Below are positions 40,601 through 43,006 of a stretch of 43,006 nt of DNA, one piece after another. The stretch is from Micrococcus lylae NBRC 15355. Lineage in GTDB: Bacteria; Actinomycetota; Actinomycetes; Actinomycetales; Micrococcaceae. Numbering within the stretch: position 1 is the stretch's first letter; each line of letters opens with the position of its first letter. The stretch is from the NCBI RefSeq assembly GCF_001570885.1, contig NZ_BCSN01000021.1:1-43006 (forward strand). Direction: 5' to 3'. Below the pieces are notes generated by a model, which saw nothing but the letters and a program-made list of their open reading frames with translations, searched no databases and was not told the origin of the DNA. The position numbers and the translations under genes are program-made.

Positions 40601-42121
40601 GAGCGGCTTGAGCGGGGAGACGAGCTCCGTCACCGGCAGGGACTTCCGGGCCAGCGGGAAGACGTCGATGCTGGAGAGGTAGGCGGGCATCTTGGCGTTC
40701 GGGACACCGCTGACGAAGCGGGTGTCCGCGTCGAGGCCGAGCTCGGAGACGAGGGCCTTGAGGCGGTCCAGGTAGGCTCCGCCGCCCATCACGAGGAAAT
40801 TGAACCGGGTTCCTCGGCCCTTCAGGGTGGCCAGCGCCTCGGCGACGAGGTCGAGGCCCTCGTAGTCGGTCACGCTGCCGGCGAAGCCGACGACCGGCAG
40901 GTCCGGCTCGGAGAAGCCGAGGCTGCGCAGCAGGGCTGTGTCCTTGCCCAGGGGCGCGAACGTGTCCGCGTCCACGCAGTTGGGCGCCACGGAGACGAGG
41001 TCGCCGTCGACACCGCGGGCGATCAAGTCCTGGCGCATCTCCTCGGTGATGACGACGACGCGGTCGGCGGAGCCTGCGACGAGGTCCTCCATGCGACGGT
41101 CGAGGCGGTACTGGTCGGAGTCGGCCCAGCCCTCGCGGACGGAGGCGGCAGAGACCTCCCAGAAGCCGCGCATCTCATAGACGAACGGAATGCCCAGGCG
41201 ACGGGCGGCGATCAGCGCCGGCAGCGCGGACAGGTAGTTGGAGGCCGCGAGGATGTACTCCGGCTTCTCGATCATGGCCTCGCGCACGTAGGCGTCGGCG
41301 GCCACCTGGAAGAAGATGTCGATGTCGCCCTCCCAGGCGGGGATGCCCGGGTTGTGGATGTAGCGGACGTCGTCGATCTCCTCGACGTAGCGGCGCTGCT
41401 CTGCCGGGACGCGCCGGCCCCCCTGGACGGTCTTCTTGTCCCACGGCTTGCCCGGCATCGGGGCCACGAACACGTCGAGGCCCTGACCGGTCAGCCCCTC
41501 CACGACACCCTTGGTGCGCGAGGTGTAGCCGTTGGTGACGGACACCGGGGACATGCCCACGGCGTACATGACCTTGTTCCGCACGGGGACGTAGTTGTAG
41601 CTGCGGTGTCGCTGCGGCAGCTCCACGTCCTCGGAGAGGAAGCGGTGCAGCGAGTCGACGCGCCGGATGTAGCCGACCTCCGCCTCCTTCAGACCGCTCT
41701 TGTCCCGGATCTGGTCCAGCACCTCGCGGGCACCGCTGATGTCGCCCTTCTCCTGGATCAGCTTGCGGGCGAATGGCAGGCCCGCGGCCACGGTGCCCCG
41801 CCGCTCGAACGCGGCCCGGAGGGTCTCGAGCGACTCCTGGGAGGACAGCCGCGCCGCCGCGCCCTTGGACGCGGGCTTGCGCGCGGCCGACCCCGGCACG
41901 GCGGCGCCGCGGGCGCGGGCGAAGCGCGTGATCTTCGCGTTCAGCCGGCGGTGGTACATGATCATGACGAAGACCGCGGCGCACAGCATCCAGAACAGGC
42001 CGATGATCAGGACGGTGTGGTCCACGATGAAGGCCAGGACGGTCCCGACCAGCGCGAGGAGCACGAACAGCCCCATCACGAGCTGCTGTCGTCGTGAGAA
42101 TCGAAGGAACAGCTGGATCAT
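37676..42121 (-). CDS. Giant membrane-anchored protein with three glycosyltransferase-like modules
   Basis: 1481 residues. Two hydrophobic helices at about 14-33 and 36-56 anchor the protein, and a charged helical linker follows. Module 1 (about 180-590) is a GT4-type GT-B enzyme: SVTNGYTSRTKGVVEGL, VYEMRGFWEVSA, then VGFAGSVTDYEGLDL and PLKPLEAMAVGGAVVLSD. Module 2 (about 610-900) is CgeB/DUF3880-like, with DALFIESAWQGNDGAW, MFWNKEDPVHYNRF and LNGNSVVDSPSMFSRRVVEI. Residues about 900-1095 are unassigned. A Gly/Ala/Ser-rich linker lies at about 1097-1143. Module 3 (about 1150-1480) is a second GT-B, with VVFCEWALGNVKWYSRN, VGSVPQSKRLDLALDVMERL and STSDHEGTHQAIAEGGAAG. Downstream of galE and beside the exporter, it is probably a polymerase or multi-linkage transferase for the wall glycan. 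The ATG at 42121 has GAGGA 11 nt upstream. Confidence 0.85.
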   Translation of the reverse strand: MIQLFLRFSRRQQLVMGLFVLLALVGTVLAFIVDHTVLIIGLFWMLCAAVFVMIMYHRRLNAKITRFARARGAAVPGSAARKPASKGAAARLSSQESLETLRAAFERRGTVAAGLPFARKLIQEKGDISGAREVLDQIRDKSGLKEAEVGYIRRVDSLHRFLSEDVELPQRHRSYNYVPVRNKVMYAVGMSPVSVTNGYTSRTKGVVEGLTGQGLDVFVAPMPGKPWDKKTVQGGRRVPAEQRRYVEEIDDVRYIHNPGIPAWEGDIDIFFQVAADAYVREAMIEKPEYILAASNYLSALPALIAARRLGIPFVYEMRGFWEVSAASVREGWADSDQYRLDRRMEDLVAGSADRVVVITEEMRQDLIARGVDGDLVSVAPNCVDADTFAPLGKDTALLRSLGFSEPDLPVVGFAGSVTDYEGLDLVAEALATLKGRGTRFNFLVMGGGAYLDRLKALVSELGLDADTRFVSGVPNAKMPAYLSSIDVFPLARKSLPVTELVSPLKPLEAMAVGGAVVLSDVSPHTVFCGPDQATALSFAKDDVASLVDRLAEVLEDREAARAMGVRARRWVKENRSWSVTGARIAEALGSLSRDGRTAGADAEAERPLKDFTVAFIGDVFTSDTFVPELTALRVRPDDWNEQFQTHSVDALFIESAWQGNDGAWTGIIGYYDDETHAPIAELIAHCRQHGIPVMFWNKEDPVHYNRFKRTASLCDYVFTTDARTIVDYKSLPDNQIKTVASAPFAAQPLLHNPLPSTREQDESIAYGGTYYGDKYATRKQGLDFLFYESAPFGLAIYERVHNDPNSPYRLPDRFRRYARQSLSYPDMCQAYKAHPIHLNGNSVVDSPSMFSRRVVEITASGSTVLSSAGRGVDETLAGTVPTVTTPDQANGHLEAWKGSEALRHEGLWKAFRHVYEAHTCAHRLVYMMRVAGFRVQSPATAPVAVECSRADVPLFEAQTIRPALYLLTDSTDGVQASCPVVHAEGEARVAALREAGIGHVVVHRAGAPAPEAHLLEDMSLALRFGDWKAVGTRTVSWGKGEPHVRIAALTSDIEPGTVLLAEDVYEAWLQGSPPALDDDQVFAWQRVVDRDGSAQASGGTAAVVSGTASSPVGAGAAAAGASGVQASAGLPDGSQDVAGAVMVGEETTQPLTVLVAGHDLKFFPQITAVLEGAGHRVIVDQWGGHDIHDEQQSRRLLAEADVVFCEWALGNVKWYSRNKREGQRLIVRLHAQELRTRFLREADLKAVDTFVFVSPVGMRRAQITFGVPAERSVVIGNTFDFDAFAAPRTDPDPHVLGMVGSVPQSKRLDLALDVMERLTAEDPGYRLVVKGKEYMEYPWLMNREPEREYFEAQYARLTDSPALQGAVEFGGHSADIAEWYRTEPGFILSTSDHEGTHQAIAEGGAAGCVPIIWPWAGAEFVYGERWLVEDAAEAVDRVRRLTADRDRFLQESAEVREFMRSHFAPATIGAQILEVVEGRRR

Positions 42122-42184
42122 TGATGCGAGTCCTCGGTAGTCAGGGTTCAGGGGGTCGGTGTGCTGCCCGGTGGTGGGTGGCGG

Positions 42185-43006
42185 TCAGTCGGCCAGCGGA
42201 GCGAAGTCCACCACGGAGGCGACGATGTCCTCCCGTGAGTGGCGCGAGGTCCAGCCGAGGTCTTCCGCGATGCGCGAGACGTCGGCCGTGAGAGCCCCGG
42301 GGTCCCCGGGGCGGCGCGGACACAGGTCGTAGTCCAGCGTGATGCCGGGATAGGAGCGGAACGCCTCGACGATCTCGAGCACGCTGCTGCCCTGTCCGGT
42401 GCCGACGTTGTAGGCGAGGGTCCGGGCCGGGGCGTCCCGGGTGACGGCCGGCAGGGCGGCGAGGTGTGCCTCGGCCAGGTCGACCACATGCACATAGTCG
42501 CGCACGCAGGTGCCGTCGACCGTGTCGTAGTCCGAGCCGAAGACCGAGAGCCGGTCGCCCCGGGTGATCACGTCTCGGATCGCCGGCATGAGGTTCGTGG
42601 TGGTGGTGTCGGCCAGCTGTGCGCTCTCCGCTCCCGCCACGTTGAAGTACCGCAGCGCGACGGCCCGGAGCCCCCAGGCCCGCGCCGCGTTCTCGAGGGA
42701 CAGCTCGCTGACGAGCTTGGACTGGCCGTACGGGTTGATGGGCGCCGTCGGCGTGTCCTCGTACACGACGGTGGCCTCCGGCTCGCCGTACACGGCCGCG
42801 GAGGAGGAGAACACCATGGAGTCCACGTCCGCGGCGCGCATGGCTGTGAGCAGGTTCACCGTGGAGCCGATGTTCGCACGGAAGTACTCCTCCGGCTGCA
42901 CCACCGAGTCACCGACGACCTTCTTCGCGGCGAAGTGGACGACGACGTCGATCCCCCGGTCCCGCAGCAGCGCCGTGAGCTCGGGGACGGAGCTGTCTCG
43001 GGACAG
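42185..43006 (-). CDS. galE: UDP-glucose 4-epimerase (C-terminal 273 residues, runs off window)
   Basis: Short-chain dehydrogenase-type sugar-nucleotide epimerase. The N-terminal NAD-binding Gly motif lies beyond the right edge. Visible blocks are VVVHFAAKKVVGDSV, the catalytic Ser in VFSSSAAVYGEP, the YxxxK pair in NPYGQSKLVSE, the substrate loop ALRYFNVAGAES, and CVRDYVHVVDLAEAHLAAL. These are all diagnostic for GalE, although relatives acting on UDP-GlcNAc or UDP-uronates look similar. It is followed 63 bp later by the giant glycosyltransferase on the same strand, so the two are probably co-transcribed and galE may supply its hexose donor. Confidence 0.92.
   Translation of the reverse strand: MSRDSSVPELTALLRDRGIDVVVHFAAKKVVGDSVVQPEEYFRANIGSTVNLLTAMRAADVDSMVFSSSAAVYGEPEATVVYEDTPTAPINPYGQSKLVSELSLENAARAWGLRAVALRYFNVAGAESAQLADTTTTNLMPAIRDVITRGDRLSVFGSDYDTVDGTCVRDYVHVVDLAEAHLAALPAVTRDAPARTLAYNVGTGQGSSVLEIVEAFRSYPGITLDYDLCPRRPGDPGALTADVSRIAEDLGWTSRHSREDIVASVVDFAPLAD

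Noticed and set aside
37661-42097. A 1478-codon open frame antisense to the giant glycosyltransferase
   Set aside because: Composition is the same Val/Gly/His/Arg pattern produced by reading GC-rich genes backwards. The opposite strand shows clear glycosyltransferase motifs across its whole length.

Overview
The window is chromosomal DNA from a very GC-rich actinobacterium. Third codon positions are almost all G or C, GTG and TTG starts are common, and long open frames lie antisense to nearly every real gene. Gene content and order are those of the actinobacterial core: peroxiredoxin-DUF3052-aceE-fasR-fabD-fabH-acpP-fabF, and ftsY-amtB-ffh-rpsP-khpA-rimM-trmD-rplS-lepB-rnhB. A mycolate-free fab cluster headed by a PucR-type FasR, together with a possible mannosaminuronic acid type wall-polymer locus, suggests a Micrococcaceae member close to Micrococcus. 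That assignment is inference from gene content, not from a search.

Layout. 1-7487 is mixed accessory and metabolic DNA: the first half of gnd, a secreted SGNH lipoprotein, PPK2, a Nudix hydrolase, an AzlCD exporter, a frameshifted membrane/PH-like gene, tRNA-Val(UAC), and a large membrane acyltransferase with an SGNH tail. 7496-17970 is the carbon-to-lipid block: AhpE-like peroxiredoxin, DUF3052, the pyruvate dehydrogenase E1 gene aceE, the regulator fasR, fabD-fabH-acpP-fabF, an RNHCP zinc-ribbon gene and DUF3145. 18199-25659 is a tight minus-strand run, rplS-lepB-lepB-rnhB-DUF2469-yraN-comM-dprA-xerC. All but two of its junctions are 4-nt start/stop overlaps. 25865-32708 continues on the minus strand with ftsY, amtB, ffh, rpsP, khpA, rimM and trmD, covering membrane protein targeting, ammonium uptake and ribosome maturation. 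An MFS exporter is divergent from ftsY.

34243-43006 is a cell-surface polysaccharide locus: wecB (UDP-GlcNAc 2-epimerase), a Wzm/Wzt-type (TagGH-like) ABC exporter pair, a 1481-residue protein that joins three glycosyltransferase-like modules behind two membrane helices, and galE running off the window end. In Micrococcus luteus the wall teichuronic acid is made of glucose and N-acetylmannosaminuronic acid, so a teichuronic-acid-like polymer is the leading hypothesis. The multi-module glycosyltransferase is the most interesting single gene here.

Regulatory DNA is informative. A near-perfect palindrome before fabD is partly repeated before fasR and is a candidate FasR operator. A two-pair GlnR-type box lies upstream of amtB. 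Long perfect hairpins lacking U-tracts, several edged by a CGACGACGG/CCGTCGTCG motif, mark most transcription-unit ends. No rRNA, insertion sequence, prophage or CRISPR array was seen.
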